This document shows positions 8,941-18,815 of a stretch of DNA of 64,000 bases, piece after piece. The translations under genes were made by a program, and so were the position numbers. Each line of letters begins with the position of its first letter. Within the stretch, counting starts at the first letter, position 1. Source of the stretch: Mesorhizobium koreense (GTDB lineage: Bacteria; Pseudomonadota; Alphaproteobacteria; Rhizobiales; Rhizobiaceae). The stretch lies in assembly GCF_031656215.1 (NCBI RefSeq), contig NZ_CP134228.1, positions 1,054,001 to 1,118,000 of the forward strand. Reading direction: 5' to 3'. A model generated the notes under the pieces. The model was not told where the DNA came from and did no database searches. It saw only the letters and a program-made list of their open reading frames with translations.

Positions 8941-9207
8941 GCATATGTCTGTTAGCTCACCCCTTCTGGATGGCCGGATATGATGCGAGCATACGTTGGC
9001 TGGCAGTAAAGCGATGTCCGCTTTTAGACGGCAGTTGGGGACCACGGAATGACCGGGATGAGGCGCATTACCGACAGCAATGGGGCCGCAAGCGGGTTGA
9101 TGGTTTTGTCATGAAGCAGACCTTCGGGCGCCCTACGTGCATCGGCATGAACCGATCCAAAAGGGACTTTCGAATTTCATTCGGCGAAGGCAGTTGTCCG
9201 CAACACG
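8941..9207. other. no gene recognised
   Basis: Gap between the importer leader and the end of the desaturase gene. A forward frame (8970-9320) runs into the desaturase antisense and shows no protein-like pattern. I see no RNA gene or repeat here. Confidence 0.5.
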
Positions 9208-10254
9208 TTACTCATTGCCATTCTGACGTCGTTTCTCGGCGCGTGCATCGCGAAACGAAATCAGGCGCTGGCTGCGCTCATCCCACAGGACAAGCTTCAC
9301 GCAGCGGAGGCTTTCCATAATGGTGATATGGCCGATGTCGCGTAGTTCCGGATAGTCCCGGAGCACTTCGGGAAGCCGGTAATACGGCACCCTGCTAGAA
9401 AGATGGTGGACGTGATGTATGCCGATATTGGCCGTTAGCCATCGCAGGACAGCGGGCAGTTCATAATAGGAAGAGCCGTGCAGGGCGGCGTCCTGGAACT
9501 GCCATTGCGGGCTTTGCGACCAGTGCGTTTCCTCGAACTGATGTTGAACATAGAAGAGCCAGATGCCCGCTGATCCCGCCAACACAACGATCGGCAACTG
9601 CACCAGTATGAACGAGCTGGAGCCGATCAACCAGATCAGGCCGACCGCCAGAACGACGATGGCCAGATTTGTCGCCATGGTTGAGGCCCAAGGCTCCATC
9701 CCCGAGCGCATCATGCCGAAAGGCAGTCTTTGCTTGAACAGGAAAAGCCAGATGGGGCCGATGCCGAACATCACGATCGGGTTGCGGTAGAGCCGATACG
9801 CGAGCCGGCGCAAGCGGGAAAGAGAACGATATTCGGCCACGGTCAGGGTCGTGATGTCACCGACGCCGCGTTCGTCGAGATTGCCGGCGGAGGCGTGATG
9901 GGCCGCATGCGCACGGCGCCAGTAATCGTATGGCGTAAGCGTCAGGACACCGATCAGGCGACCGGTCCAGTCATCCGCCCTACGGTGAGCGAAGAAGGAG
10001 CCGTGACCGCAATCGTGCTGGATCATGAACAACCGAAGCAGAAAGCCCGCCGCCGGAATTGTCAGGGCCATGCCCCACCAGAAGCCGTGATGCACCGCGA
10101 CCGCGGCCAGCACCCAGAGGCTGACAAACGGGACGATCGTCACTCCCAGTTCGAGCAAGGTGCGGCCTCTATGAGGTATCCGATAGCTGGATAGGATCTT
10201 GGGCCAGGCTCGCTCGCCGACAAACGGGGAAATGGGTGCGGCGGCTGGCGTCAA
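9208..10254 (-). CDS. membrane fatty acid desaturase (DesA/omega-6 type)
   Basis: This 348-residue integral membrane di-iron enzyme inserts a double bond into acyl chains. All three histidine boxes are present: HDCGH at 80-84, HAAHH at 116-120 and HHVHH at 280-284, with hydrophobic segments between them. The initiation codon appears to be TTG at 10254, eight bases behind a strong AAGGAGG; no ATG is suitably placed. It runs in the same direction as the groES-groEL cluster upstream, and a membrane-lipid stress role is plausible. The exact position and substrate of desaturation cannot be read from sequence. Confidence 0.88.
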   Translation of the reverse strand: MTPAAAPISPFVGERAWPKILSSYRIPHRGRTLLELGVTIVPFVSLWVLAAVAVHHGFWWGMALTIPAAGFLLRLFMIQHDCGHGSFFAHRRADDWTGRLIGVLTLTPYDYWRRAHAAHHASAGNLDERGVGDITTLTVAEYRSLSRLRRLAYRLYRNPIVMFGIGPIWLFLFKQRLPFGMMRSGMEPWASTMATNLAIVVLAVGLIWLIGSSSFILVQLPIVVLAGSAGIWLFYVQHQFEETHWSQSPQWQFQDAALHGSSYYELPAVLRWLTANIGIHHVHHLSSRVPYYRLPEVLRDYPELRDIGHITIMESLRCVKLVLWDERSQRLISFRDARAEKRRQNGNE

Positions 10255-10439
10255 TGATCAGGCCTCCTTAAGACCAGTGACGGCTGTACGGCTGACAAAG
10301 CTGTTCTCTCCCAATCGGCACGCATGCCGCTTAGGCTTTGCGCCCGGTCTATAATTCTCATATCTCGCACATGAGCGGTCAAAGTGCCGCTTGGCAAGCA
10401 GAGGTCGCTCTAAACGTGCAGATGATCGATCTTCTGTTT

Positions 10440-10610
10440 TCATGTGAGACGGTTGTCTTCGACAATCCGTCGGGCGCGGCGACGGGATCCGTCGGTGTCG
10501 GATTTCTTATGCCTTTCAGCCGCTGTCTTGCGGATCTGTTCGAAGCGATTGTCCTCGGCCGGCTTGGACGGTGGCTGCAGGTTCTCGGACTTCTTCATGA
10601 AAGAGATCAT
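10440..10610 (-). CDS. small basic protein, unknown
   Basis: This 56-residue reading frame (MISFMKKSENLQ, ending RRIVEDNRLT) is highly charged, with no hydrophobic segment. I choose 10610 as start because an AGGAG lies eight bases upstream and the longer frame has no such signal. It lies between the desaturase and the small membrane protein, in the same direction, as part of the groESL-linked cluster. I do not recognise a function; the charged, disordered composition is common among rhizobial stress-induced small proteins. Confidence 0.5.
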   Translation of the reverse strand: MISFMKKSENLQPPSKPAEDNRFEQIRKTAAERHKKSDTDGSRRRARRIVEDNRLT

Positions 10611-10693
10611 TCTTCGTGCTCCTGCCTGGCAGGTTGAGGTAAGCGCTTTGGCCGAATGCCGAAGCGCGAGCGTGCCGGTGAAATGAGTATCCC

Positions 10694-11086
10694 TCATTTG
10701 GCGAGAGCAGCCGTGCAGCCCTGGACGCCGAGCCTGTCGGGAGAGGTCTGCCCGGGCATCGTCGCCCAGCCGCCGGCTACTATGAACTGCCGCTGTTTGT
10801 AGTTGTCGGGTATCGCCTTGAACTCGGCGAGCTTGGCCGTCGCATCTGGCGCCGCGTTGAATTTTTCGACGCATATGGCGGATGCCAGCTCTCCACGTGC
10901 GTTGTCACCGGCTGTCGCCGCCAACGCTTGTGAAGTGCTGCCGGTCACCCAGCCGCCCCATCCGAATCCGACCACCATCGTGGCGATCACCGCCGCGACG
11001 CAGGCCCAGAACAGGATGGCTTTCGAAGGTCGATAATCTTCCCAACGTCTGGAGAGGGATGGTTTTGTCGTGCTCTGTATGGCCAT
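10694..11086 (-). CDS. conserved single-pass membrane protein, unknown
   Basis: This 130-residue protein has a cytoplasmic N-terminus (about 25 residues), one transmembrane helix (AILFWACVAAVIATMVVGFGWGGWV) and a periplasmic domain with two cysteines, in SAICVEKF and VQGCTAALAK, that could form a disulfide. I recall similar proteins as conserved hypotheticals in rhizobia. An AAAGGA ribosome site precedes the ATG. It lies between groEL and the small basic protein in the same orientation. No catalytic motif is visible. Confidence 0.7.
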   Translation of the reverse strand: MAIQSTTKPSLSRRWEDYRPSKAILFWACVAAVIATMVVGFGWGGWVTGSTSQALAATAGDNARGELASAICVEKFNAAPDATAKLAEFKAIPDNYKQRQFIVAGGWATMPGQTSPDRLGVQGCTAALAK

Positions 11087-11240
11087 GGTATCAATCCTTT
11101 CCGATCGATATTCCGACTGCTCCCGCTATCGGCAGCAGGGTTAAGGCACTGCTTTCGCATTCAATCCGGGCGCGTCGCCGGAAACCGAATGCGCAATTGG
11201 TTGATGCGGCTTCTTCGGTGTACGCGCCTGCGTGATGGAG

Positions 11241-13242
<2,002 letters not shown>

Positions 13243-13295
13243 TGGGTTCTTTCCGCGGCCGGCGCGTAGGGCGACCACGTCACCAACATAGCGTG

Positions 13296-13324
13296 TCTGG
13301 CACTCGAATGATAGGAGTGCCAGA
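13296..13324 (-). promoter_or_regulatory. CIRCE element (HrcA operator)
   Basis: A perfect 10-base inverted repeat (TCTGGCACTC and GAGTGCCAGA) is separated by nine bases. This is the CIRCE layout of nine-base arms around nine bases, with GCACTC/GAGTGC at its heart. It lies just upstream of groES and is the classic binding site of the repressor HrcA. Confidence 0.93.
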
Positions 13325-13743
13325 ATTATTTCTTGGGCTGCTGAAAATATTTAGTGAATAAATTTCACCATACCTCCGTATTCTTCCCGTAAAGCGGGTA
13401 ATTTCGTCCGAAATAGGCTTTTTCTGACGCAGAGATGGAGAGATTTTTATTCCCGATTGCAAATAAAACTTTGTTGGCGCCTTGTTTAAGGCATGATCGA
13501 AGCACATATATGAGATACGTCGATTTGGCCGACTTGGCTTTCGCGGTGTCAGAGACCCGCCATTCACCACCGAATTTTCGACAGCGGATGTGCTTGCGCC
13601 GGCCGGCGCGGCACCCCGCTCTGTTCGGACCTGGAATGAACACCCGGCGCTGACCACGGATGTACTGGCAGCTTTGGGATCGTTCCGGTTCGGACGGGAA
13701 CGATGCAGGAGGCGCCTTTGCGTACTTCTGCGGAGATATATCA
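13325..13743. other. intergenic region between groES and the divergent small-gene operon
   Basis: About 420 bases without a convincing gene. The groESL promoter should lie just beyond the CIRCE on the minus strand, and the promoter of the forward small-gene run nearer 13700. A GGAAC at 13697-13701 might belong to an EcfG-type promoter, but I do not see a well-spaced CGTT. Open frames here are basic and low-complexity. Confidence 0.5.
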
Positions 13744-14004
13744 ATGACAACACGCACCACGCAAAGTGTCGCCCGGTTTTCCTCACCCTTCCTCCTGCCC
13801 GGCTTCGACCAGCCGCAGCCGGCTGGAGACTATCGCGTCGATCAGGACGAGGAATTGATCGAGGGTGTCTCCCGGCTTGCCTGGCGACGTGTCAGTGCCT
13901 TCATCCATTTGCCGGCGATCTCAGCGAAGGGATCACAGCAGATGGTGGCGATCAATCCGGCGGATCTCGACGCCGTACTCGAAAAGGACCACCAACAATC
14001 ATGA
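13744..14004 (+). CDS. conserved small protein, unknown (first gene of a coupled small-gene run)
   Basis: This 86-residue protein begins MTTRTTQSVARF and contains FLLPGFDQPQPAGDYRVDQDEE and RLAWRRVSAFIHLPA, a pattern I recall from conserved hypothetical proteins of Mesorhizobium and Bradyrhizobium. The start at 13744 is behind GGAGATA. The stop overlaps the next start as ATGA. No signal, helix-turn-helix or metal motif is visible. It heads a run of genes coupled by overlaps through 15307. Confidence 0.7.
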   Translation: MTTRTTQSVARFSSPFLLPGFDQPQPAGDYRVDQDEELIEGVSRLAWRRVSAFIHLPAISAKGSQQMVAINPADLDAVLEKDHQQS

Positions 14005-14366
14005 CTTCTACCCGCACTTTGCAACGCAGCGGCCGTCCGCCGATCCGGCACGATGTTGCAATCCATCTCTTTGCGGTCGGACAGGCCGTCCGGTTGAAGA
14101 GTGGTTTCGGAAGACCTGCTTTACCCGGCGAAATTTACCATGTCACCGCCACGCTCCCTCCGAGGGGAGATTCCTTACAATACCGCATCCGTAACGACGA
14201 CGAGCGTTATGAGCGGGTGACGACACAGGACAGCCTGGAACCGGTCAGTTCGCAATCCAGCGGCGCGACCCTAATCGAAAGGACGTTCGGCCATGGCCAA
14301 GGGACAGAAACGCAGCAATCGCGAGATCAGGAAACCGAAGCAGGAAAAAGCACCGCCCAAGCCTGA
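14001..14366 (+). CDS. conserved small protein, unknown, with extended C-terminus
   Basis: This 121-residue frame has AIHLFAVGQAVRLKSGFG and LPPRGDSLQYRIRNDDERYERV, which look like a small beta-rich domain. After about residue 78 the composition changes to glutamine- and serine-rich. The last 74 bases overlap the next small gene (14293-14436) in another frame. The ancestral stop may have been lost so that translation runs into the neighbour. Its start overlaps the previous stop (ATGA). Function unknown. Confidence 0.65.
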   Translation: MTSTRTLQRSGRPPIRHDVAIHLFAVGQAVRLKSGFGRPALPGEIYHVTATLPPRGDSLQYRIRNDDERYERVTTQDSLEPVSSQSSGATLIERTFGHGQGTETQQSRDQETEAGKSTAQA

Positions 14367-14436
14367 AAACACATTCGCCAGCCAGATCAAGCCCCCTGCG
14401 AATGCCAACACACCGCACGGCAAGGGCAAGAACTAA
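14293..14436 (+). CDS. 47-residue basic proline-rich protein
   Basis: The product begins MAKGQKRSNREIRKPKQEK and ends TPHGKGKN. This tiny lysine/proline-rich protein is one I recall as a conserved small hypothetical in rhizobia, where it starts MAKGQ(Q/K)RSNRE. It overlaps the end of the previous gene in a different frame. The conserved N-terminus is the reason to call it real. No function is known to me; the composition suggests nucleic-acid binding or intrinsic disorder. Confidence 0.65.
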   Translation: MAKGQKRSNREIRKPKQEKAPPKPENTFASQIKPPANANTPHGKGKN

Positions 14437-14472
14437 AGGTCGTGATGCTCCTACGGAATGGCCAGGACGTTG

Positions 14473-14715
14473 ATGAGAATCGTGATCGAGTTCTACCGCA
14501 CCCGCGACGCAGATGGCGCGCATGCTATCGTCGGCCGGGAAACTGCGGAGGCCATCGATCTTGTGGGGGCGATTGGCATCGGGCGAGCGCGTTCGCTCAC
14601 CCTCGACATGCCGCAGTTTCCCGATTGCATGTCGATAACCGACGCTGAGGGAAAGAGGCTCTATTCCGGCCAACTCGGCGCCAACGACAATCCGGAAGAA
14701 AGGATGCCGCAATGA
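14473..14715 (+). CDS. conserved small protein, unknown
   Basis: This 80-residue protein starts MRIVIEFYRTRDADGAHAIV and contains ITDAEGKRLYSGQL, a compact alpha/beta layout found as a conserved hypothetical in rhizobial genomes. I prefer the start at 14473 to 14458 because the conserved core begins there and an AGGA lies ahead. Its stop overlaps the next start as ATGA. It probably belongs to the same transcript as 13744-15307. Confidence 0.65.
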   Translation: MRIVIEFYRTRDADGAHAIVGRETAEAIDLVGAIGIGRARSLTLDMPQFPDCMSITDAEGKRLYSGQLGANDNPEERMPQ

Positions 14716-15035
14716 ATGCCTACACCGACGAAACCGAAGTCAGGAGGCATGCGTTGGCGGTCGATATCTGGGAAAACGAAGGCGGAGCGCCCGCACAGGA
14801 TTCGATGGATCACCAGTATGGCCGTCGGATCGAACGAGATGGTTCATGGAGCATCTATCATGTCTTCACCGGTGTTCCGGCGAAGATCCACGATCGTTCC
14901 ATGATCGGTCTAAGTCGCTCCCACGCCACGGCAGGCATGCTATCGCTTAATCGCCGTAACGAAGGGCGCCGGCACGAACGCAAGTTGGCGACCTGCGGTC
15001 CGGCCGATCGCGGAATCGATAGGGAACGGTCGTGA
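14712..15035 (+). CDS. conserved small protein, unknown
   Basis: This 107-residue protein starts MNAYTDETEVRRHALAVDIWENEG. It has a central YGRRIERDGSWSIYHVFTGVPA segment that looks like a small folded domain, then a basic tail rich in Arg and His. The start overlaps the previous stop and the stop overlaps the following GTG start, so translation is likely coupled on both sides. I do not recognise a named family. Confidence 0.65.
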   Translation: MNAYTDETEVRRHALAVDIWENEGGAPAQDSMDHQYGRRIERDGSWSIYHVFTGVPAKIHDRSMIGLSRSHATAGMLSLNRRNEGRRHERKLATCGPADRGIDRERS

Positions 15036-15307
15036 CACTCGACTTCCCCAATCCGAGCAGAAGCTTCGATGAGGCACGCAATGCGGTTCGCTTCATCGGC
15101 CACGACGGTATGTTCGAGGTACCATTCTTTATCGAAGCCGATGCATTGGCCTCGACCATCACCAAAGGTGGCGGGCTGGAAGCGGCGGAAGCGGCGTGTC
15201 TCGCGGCCTTCGACGCGGCGCGACGTTCCATCCACGACGTCGCGCGAAAACTCTATTCGCGTGGCCGGCAAACCAGCTATATCATTACGACTGCCGATAT
15301 ACGTTGA
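15032..15307 (+). CDS. DUF1488 family protein
   Basis: This 91-residue protein begins with GTG at 15032 and matches the DUF1488 pattern: LDFPNPSRSFDEARNAVRFIGHDG, then a hydrophobic EVPFFIEADAL strand, a predicted helix and a C-terminal ...SYIITTADIR. DUF1488 proteins are small, widespread in proteobacteria and of unknown role. The GTGA overlap with the preceding gene supports the GTG start. It is the last overlapping member of the run before the ExoD-like gene. Confidence 0.8.
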   Translation: MTLDFPNPSRSFDEARNAVRFIGHDGMFEVPFFIEADALASTITKGGGLEAAEAACLAAFDAARRSIHDVARKLYSRGRQTSYIITTADIR

Positions 15308-15421
15308 CGATGGCTTTCGAAAGGCTCCCTGCGTAGTCCAATTCACAGCATCGATACGCGCTCAGGCGCTATTCGGTCATGATCTGCCGGGAAGTGTTAA
15401 GTGGACGAGCCATGGCTGAAC

Positions 15422-16009
15422 ATGCCTTACGAACCAACCTCTACCGTGCTTGACGGTCTGATCGAGGCCGCCCCCGCCCCGGCTGGTCACGTCACAATGG
15501 ACTGGCTGCTCGCTCACCTGAAATCACGATCCTTCGGGATTCTATTTCTTGTCCTTGGCGTTTCCGGATTGATCCCGCTCATTTCTCCATTGGCCGGACT
15601 GTTGCTCGTTATCGTGGCCTTTCAAATGGTTCGAGGGCATGATGGTCCGTTTCTCCCACGGCGGCTTGGCTCACGGCCCATCGCGACCGCGAAGCTCGTA
15701 TCCATGCTCTCGCGCATCATACCGATCCTGCGATATCTTGAACGCTTCGTCCGGCCGCGTTGGCCAACGCCCGTTGAAATCACCAAGCGGGTGGTCGGAG
15801 GGGGCGTAATCCTTCTCAGTCTCGGCCTGTTTGTTCCTTTCCCACTGAGCAACATTCCTTTCGGGCTGAATATTATCCTCCTGTCCTTTGCCTATCTGGA
15901 ACAGGACGGCGTGCTACTTTCTTTCGCGCTTGTCGCGGCTCTTTGCCTGCTTGCAGCGGTATTGGGGGCAACATGGAGCACGATGTCGGCAACGATCTCA
16001 CTCATATGA
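15422..16009 (+). CDS. ExoD-family membrane protein
   Basis: This 195-residue protein has a short polar N-terminus, the conserved SFGILFLVLGVSGLIPLISPLAG block and FQMVRGHDGPFLPRRL, followed by two to three more hydrophobic helices. This is the layout of the ExoD family, named for a rhizobial protein affecting exopolysaccharide synthesis and alkaline tolerance. I start it at 15422 (MPYEPTST), where the family usually begins; 15401 is the alternative. It lies 114 bases after the DUF1488 gene, same strand. Confidence 0.85.
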   Translation: MPYEPTSTVLDGLIEAAPAPAGHVTMDWLLAHLKSRSFGILFLVLGVSGLIPLISPLAGLLLVIVAFQMVRGHDGPFLPRRLGSRPIATAKLVSMLSRIIPILRYLERFVRPRWPTPVEITKRVVGGGVILLSLGLFVPFPLSNIPFGLNIILLSFAYLEQDGVLLSFALVAALCLLAAVLGATWSTMSATISLI

Positions 16010-16277
16010 TACGCTGTGGTATTCCCAACAGCGTTCTCAACGACCTGCATGAGGTGTCACCACCACCTCCCGCGTGGTTCCGACGATGTCTGCTTTTGGG
16101 ATGGAGCAAAGCTGGCTGCCGGCCGACATGGGCGCGAAGCTGCTCGTATAGAAAGCTTGAAGCGAGAGATAAGGTTTGTTCGGCGGTCCCGACCGAGGGC
16201 GGGACCGCCACATCTCAAATTTCAGTTTTTCAGCCAACTCCAGCGCATCCTCGATGTCGACGCCTACTTGCCGCGCG
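16010..16277. other. no gene recognised (boundary of the remnant zone)
   Basis: About 270 bases between the ExoD-like gene and the LysR fragment. Frames on both strands are short and show no family pattern. It marks where the small-gene run gives way to rearranged DNA. Confidence 0.4.
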
Positions 16278-16595
16278 TCAGTCGCGCGGTACGGACAGTC
16301 CCGCGAGAAGCGGCGCGTACACGGAGAGCCTGCGGGATACGAACTCCGTGAAGAGCCGTACGCGCTTTGTCTTGCGCGTCTCCCCCTGCGTGAGAAGCCA
16401 GAGCGTCCCATGCATGGGCGCCTCGATGCCCGGCACCCTCACCATCAGGGGGTCGACATCTCCGACGAAGCACGGCAGTTTCGTCATCCCGATCCCTTGC
16501 TGCGCCGCTACGATCTGCGTCTCGGCGTCCGGGGTCCTGAACGGAACGCTCGTGGTGTGAACTTCTCCCTCGCGCGCCCAAGTCCGGAATTCCAT
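16278..16595 (-). pseudogene. C-terminal fragment of a LysR-family regulator
   Basis: The 105 residues match the last third of a LysR-type effector domain. TQIVAAQQGIGMTKLPCFVG is the usual 'G.GI..LP' segment, followed by LWLLTQGETRKTKRVRLFTEFVSRRL at the C-terminus. The DNA-binding domain and about 190 further residues are missing. The fragment now starts with ATG at 16595, directly behind a GGGAGGA ribosome site that belongs to the duplicated importer leader (16599-16792). It could be translated but cannot bind DNA as a LysR protein. Confidence 0.8.
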
Positions 16596-16598
16596 GAT

Positions 16599-16792
16599 TG
16601 TCTCCTCCCGTTGCGGCGGCTCTCTAGGCCCTTGCCGCTAGGACAGACATCTTCGGTGAGACGACAATTCATATCAACGGATTATCTGAACTGTATCAGA
16701 ATCTATCATATGCAACTAGCAGATGTTCGTTGCAAACGCCGTTGCCGCAGCTTGTCTTTGAATGCAGACCGCGCCTGATTAAGATCGAAATT
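16599..16792 (-). repeat. importer promoter region, copy B (remnant)
   Basis: Diverged duplicate of 8745-8940, in the same orientation relative to the downstream gene. The ribosome site, the 16648-16700 block and the ATCTGA...TCAGA palindrome are conserved, but the GATATATAG end of the operator is changed. It now faces the LysR fragment instead of a binding-protein gene, so a paralogous transport gene was probably lost here. Confidence 0.8.
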
Positions 16793-16814
16793 CATGCATG
16801 GGCGCTTGGCCCAT

Positions 16815-17060
16815 TCAGTGCGAAAGACGTCTGCGATTGGCCCGGACCTTCTTACGATAGCCACTGATTACGCTGTTCATGGACTTGCCAATGGCCAAGG
16901 CAAAGCCGGCCTCTCCGGCCGCGATAGCCTTTTCGATCACCATCCGCCTTGCCTCGCGCTCGCCCGGCTTGCCGCCTGCGGCGATCTTCATCGATCGCAA
17001 CCAGATCACGTGCTGGGTTTCGATGCCGAGCATGGACAGGTCGAACCACAATTTGAACAT
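16815..17060 (-). CDS. conserved small helical protein, unknown
   Basis: This 81-residue protein starts MFKLWFDLSMLGIETQHVIWLR. It continues with an alanine-rich helix (EARRMVIEKAIAAGEAGFALA) and a basic tail YRKKVRANRRRLSH. The pattern is one I recall for small rhizobial conserved hypotheticals, and its helical amphipathic nature is somewhat phasin-like. No characterised homologue is known to me. It is on the minus strand downstream of the 73-residue basic protein gene. Confidence 0.65.
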   Translation of the reverse strand: MFKLWFDLSMLGIETQHVIWLRSMKIAAGGKPGEREARRMVIEKAIAAGEAGFALAIGKSMNSVISGYRKKVRANRRRLSH

Positions 17061-17118
17061 GGGATTTTCTCCACGAGGGACAAAGCAAGCTATGGTTCCC
17101 TTCTGACACCCGTCTCAT

Positions 17119-17340
17119 TTACTTCGACTGAGCAATTGGCGCGGCGTTCTTCGGACCTTTTTTGGCTGGGACTTTTGTCACTGCTGCTTCTCGCGCGAGC
17201 CTTGCCGCACGAAGCCTCGCGGTTTTGCTCTTCCGCACCGCGACTTCGGCATCAATGATTTGGTTGGCGGCCGCAGTCGTATTCTCCGCTTTCGTCCGTT
17301 TCATGGACTCTGAAGATTTAACTTTATCCGGGGCAGACAT
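17119..17340 (-). CDS. small lysine/alanine-rich protein
   Basis: This 73-residue protein (start MSAPDKVKSS) is dominated by Ala, Lys and Arg, e.g. VRKSKTARLRAARLAREAA and a KVPAKKGPKNAAP tail, resembling a disordered or nucleic-acid-binding stress protein. The start at 17340 is favoured because a possible EcfG promoter lies just upstream and the longer frame from 17364 would overlap its -10 element. No named family recognised. Confidence 0.5.
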   Translation of the reverse strand: MSAPDKVKSSESMKRTKAENTTAAANQIIDAEVAVRKSKTARLRAARLAREAAVTKVPAKKGPKNAAPIAQSK

Positions 17341-17362
17341 TCCGGCTTCTGTTTGATGGAAC

Positions 17363-17387
17363 AACAGAAGCGGGACTGCGAAGTTCC
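17363..17387 (-). promoter_or_regulatory. possible EcfG (general stress sigma factor) promoter
   Basis: On the minus strand GGAAC is followed 16 bases later by TGTT, close to the GGAAC-N16/17-CGTT pattern of EcfG promoters in alphaproteobacteria. It ends 22 bases before the start codon of the small basic protein. One mismatch in the -10 keeps this tentative. Confidence 0.4.
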
Positions 17388-17641
17388 CTCACGCCTCTCT
17401 TATCATTCGCAGGGCCGTCCCCAAAGCCCAACGCCGGCTCGCGGTCAGTTCAAGAATGACCGTCGTAGTCGAGGGAATCGCGGTTGTTCGGCTCAGTATC
17501 AATACGTGAAAGACGCGCCGGCCGGAGGTTGTCGCGGCCCAATTCTAGGAAATGTGAACGGCATGGCCGGAGCGGGTCCGGCTCGTTTGTAGTATGATCT
17601 GCGGAATGGGGGACATCCACCTGGTGTAGGAGGCTGTTGCC

Positions 17642-18094
17642 ATGAAATACCAATCACGAGACCAGCTACAAAACATAGCCCACGTCAGTGCACATCCGGT
17701 AATGGATCGGAGGCAGCGTCTCGAACGCTGGTCGAAACTTCTCGAACGTGACCCCAATCGGTCCCTCGCCGCCCTTGCCGGCACGGAATACCGACCGCAG
17801 CGCGAACGGGACCTCATGAGGAGCGAAGATTCACCGCTGTCGGTCGCCTTCGAGGATCCGGTCCTGCGCGGGGAGGGTCTGCAGAACGACACCTACGGTG
17901 AGGCAAAACGTTTCTTCGAAGTGTCCGACGAGCAACTCCACGAGATCGTATGCTACTGCCATGCCGGCGAAAGGATGATGGCATCGCGGGCCGCATATTG
18001 CGTTCGTACTGCTATTGAAGGACCTATCTTCTTGCGCGTAGCTAAAGCCTTTCTCGGCTGGGGAAAAGCAGCTTACTCATGGGTTGTCGTGTAG
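17642..18094 (+). CDS. conserved hypothetical protein
   Basis: This 150-residue protein starts MKYQSRDQLQNIAHVSAHPVM and contains RRQRLERWSKLLERDP and SPLSVAFEDPVLRGEGL. I recall this pattern from conserved rhizobial proteins of unknown function. After about residue 118 the sequence turns hydrophobic and basic (FLRVAKAFLGWGKAAYSW) in a way that looks unlike the rest, so the C-terminus may be altered by a frameshift. Nothing identifies an enzymatic activity. Confidence 0.65.
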   Translation: MKYQSRDQLQNIAHVSAHPVMDRRQRLERWSKLLERDPNRSLAALAGTEYRPQRERDLMRSEDSPLSVAFEDPVLRGEGLQNDTYGEAKRFFEVSDEQLHEIVCYCHAGERMMASRAAYCVRTAIEGPIFLRVAKAFLGWGKAAYSWVVV

Positions 18095-18269
18095 ATACGC
18101 TGTCCAACTTCATTGTGGTTGTTTCACAACGGTGGTGATGGCTCCGGGCAACGTTGCTGCTCGGTTGGCGCACCTTGCCCTTTGCGCGGGGCGGTCAATT
18201 CTATTCCGGCTCCGGCCGCGATCTTCATTCAGGCGCTCGCTTTGTGTTTGCTGGGCCGAGCTTTTGCCT

Positions 18270-18815
18270 TTAGCGGCGAAGCGTGCCGAAGATTTGATCC
18301 CAAAAGCTCGTCGTGACGCCAAAATTGGTGGTTCCGTCAAAATGGTGATGCAACGCATGGCGACGCTTCAGGCCATAAATGTAGCCCGAATGTGTGGGGT
18401 GCCAATGATGAAGGACGTGATGAACACTGATGTACCAGAAATAGCCGAGCATTAGCCCGCACGACGTAGCGCTTGCCATCGTAAAGCCGGAGACGAACAG
18501 CAAAGGAAAGAACACCAACAATGCATGCAGCCCGAGACTGAGGTAGGTGGGGGTGCCAATCGGCTCCAGTTCGTTGACATGATGGTCGTCATGCATCTCC
18601 CTAATGTAGGGAACGTGATGCAGGACGAATCGGTGCATCAGATATTCGACGAGCGTCCACAGGGCGAGGCATAAGAAGAAAGTTAAAATCCATTTCGTAA
18701 CGCTGCTTGCACTGGCACGCCACAGAGCAGCGCCGGCAAGTAAGGTGACCAACGCGGGATAAACGTAAAAGTCAGCATAATAGCCAGCTCGACTGAGCCG
18801 CATGTTTGGCCTCAT
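18270..18815 (-). CDS. fatty acid hydroxylase superfamily (sterol desaturase-like) membrane protein
   Basis: This 181-residue di-iron membrane oxygenase has the histidine clusters HRFVLHH, HDDHH, HHVLHHWH and RRHALHHHFD, with transmembrane helices before and between them. The set and spacing fit the fatty acid hydroxylase superfamily, which includes carotenoid and sphingolipid hydroxylases. Starts at 18815 and 18803 are both possible; the histidine core does not depend on the choice. Together with the desaturase at 9208-10254 it suggests lipid remodelling functions in this accessory region. Substrate unknown. Confidence 0.82.
   Translation of the reverse strand: MRPNMRLSRAGYYADFYVYPALVTLLAGAALWRASASSVTKWILTFFLCLALWTLVEYLMHRFVLHHVPYIREMHDDHHVNELEPIGTPTYLSLGLHALLVFFPLLFVSGFTMASATSCGLMLGYFWYISVHHVLHHWHPTHSGYIYGLKRRHALHHHFDGTTNFGVTTSFWDQIFGTLRR

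Noticed and set aside
10258..10443. 61-codon minus-strand frame beyond the desaturase start
   Set aside because: No ribosome site and basic composition; it would overlap the desaturase's own ribosome site.
13280..13786. Minus-strand frames upstream of groES
   Set aside because: They run across the CIRCE element and groES promoter and show no family pattern.
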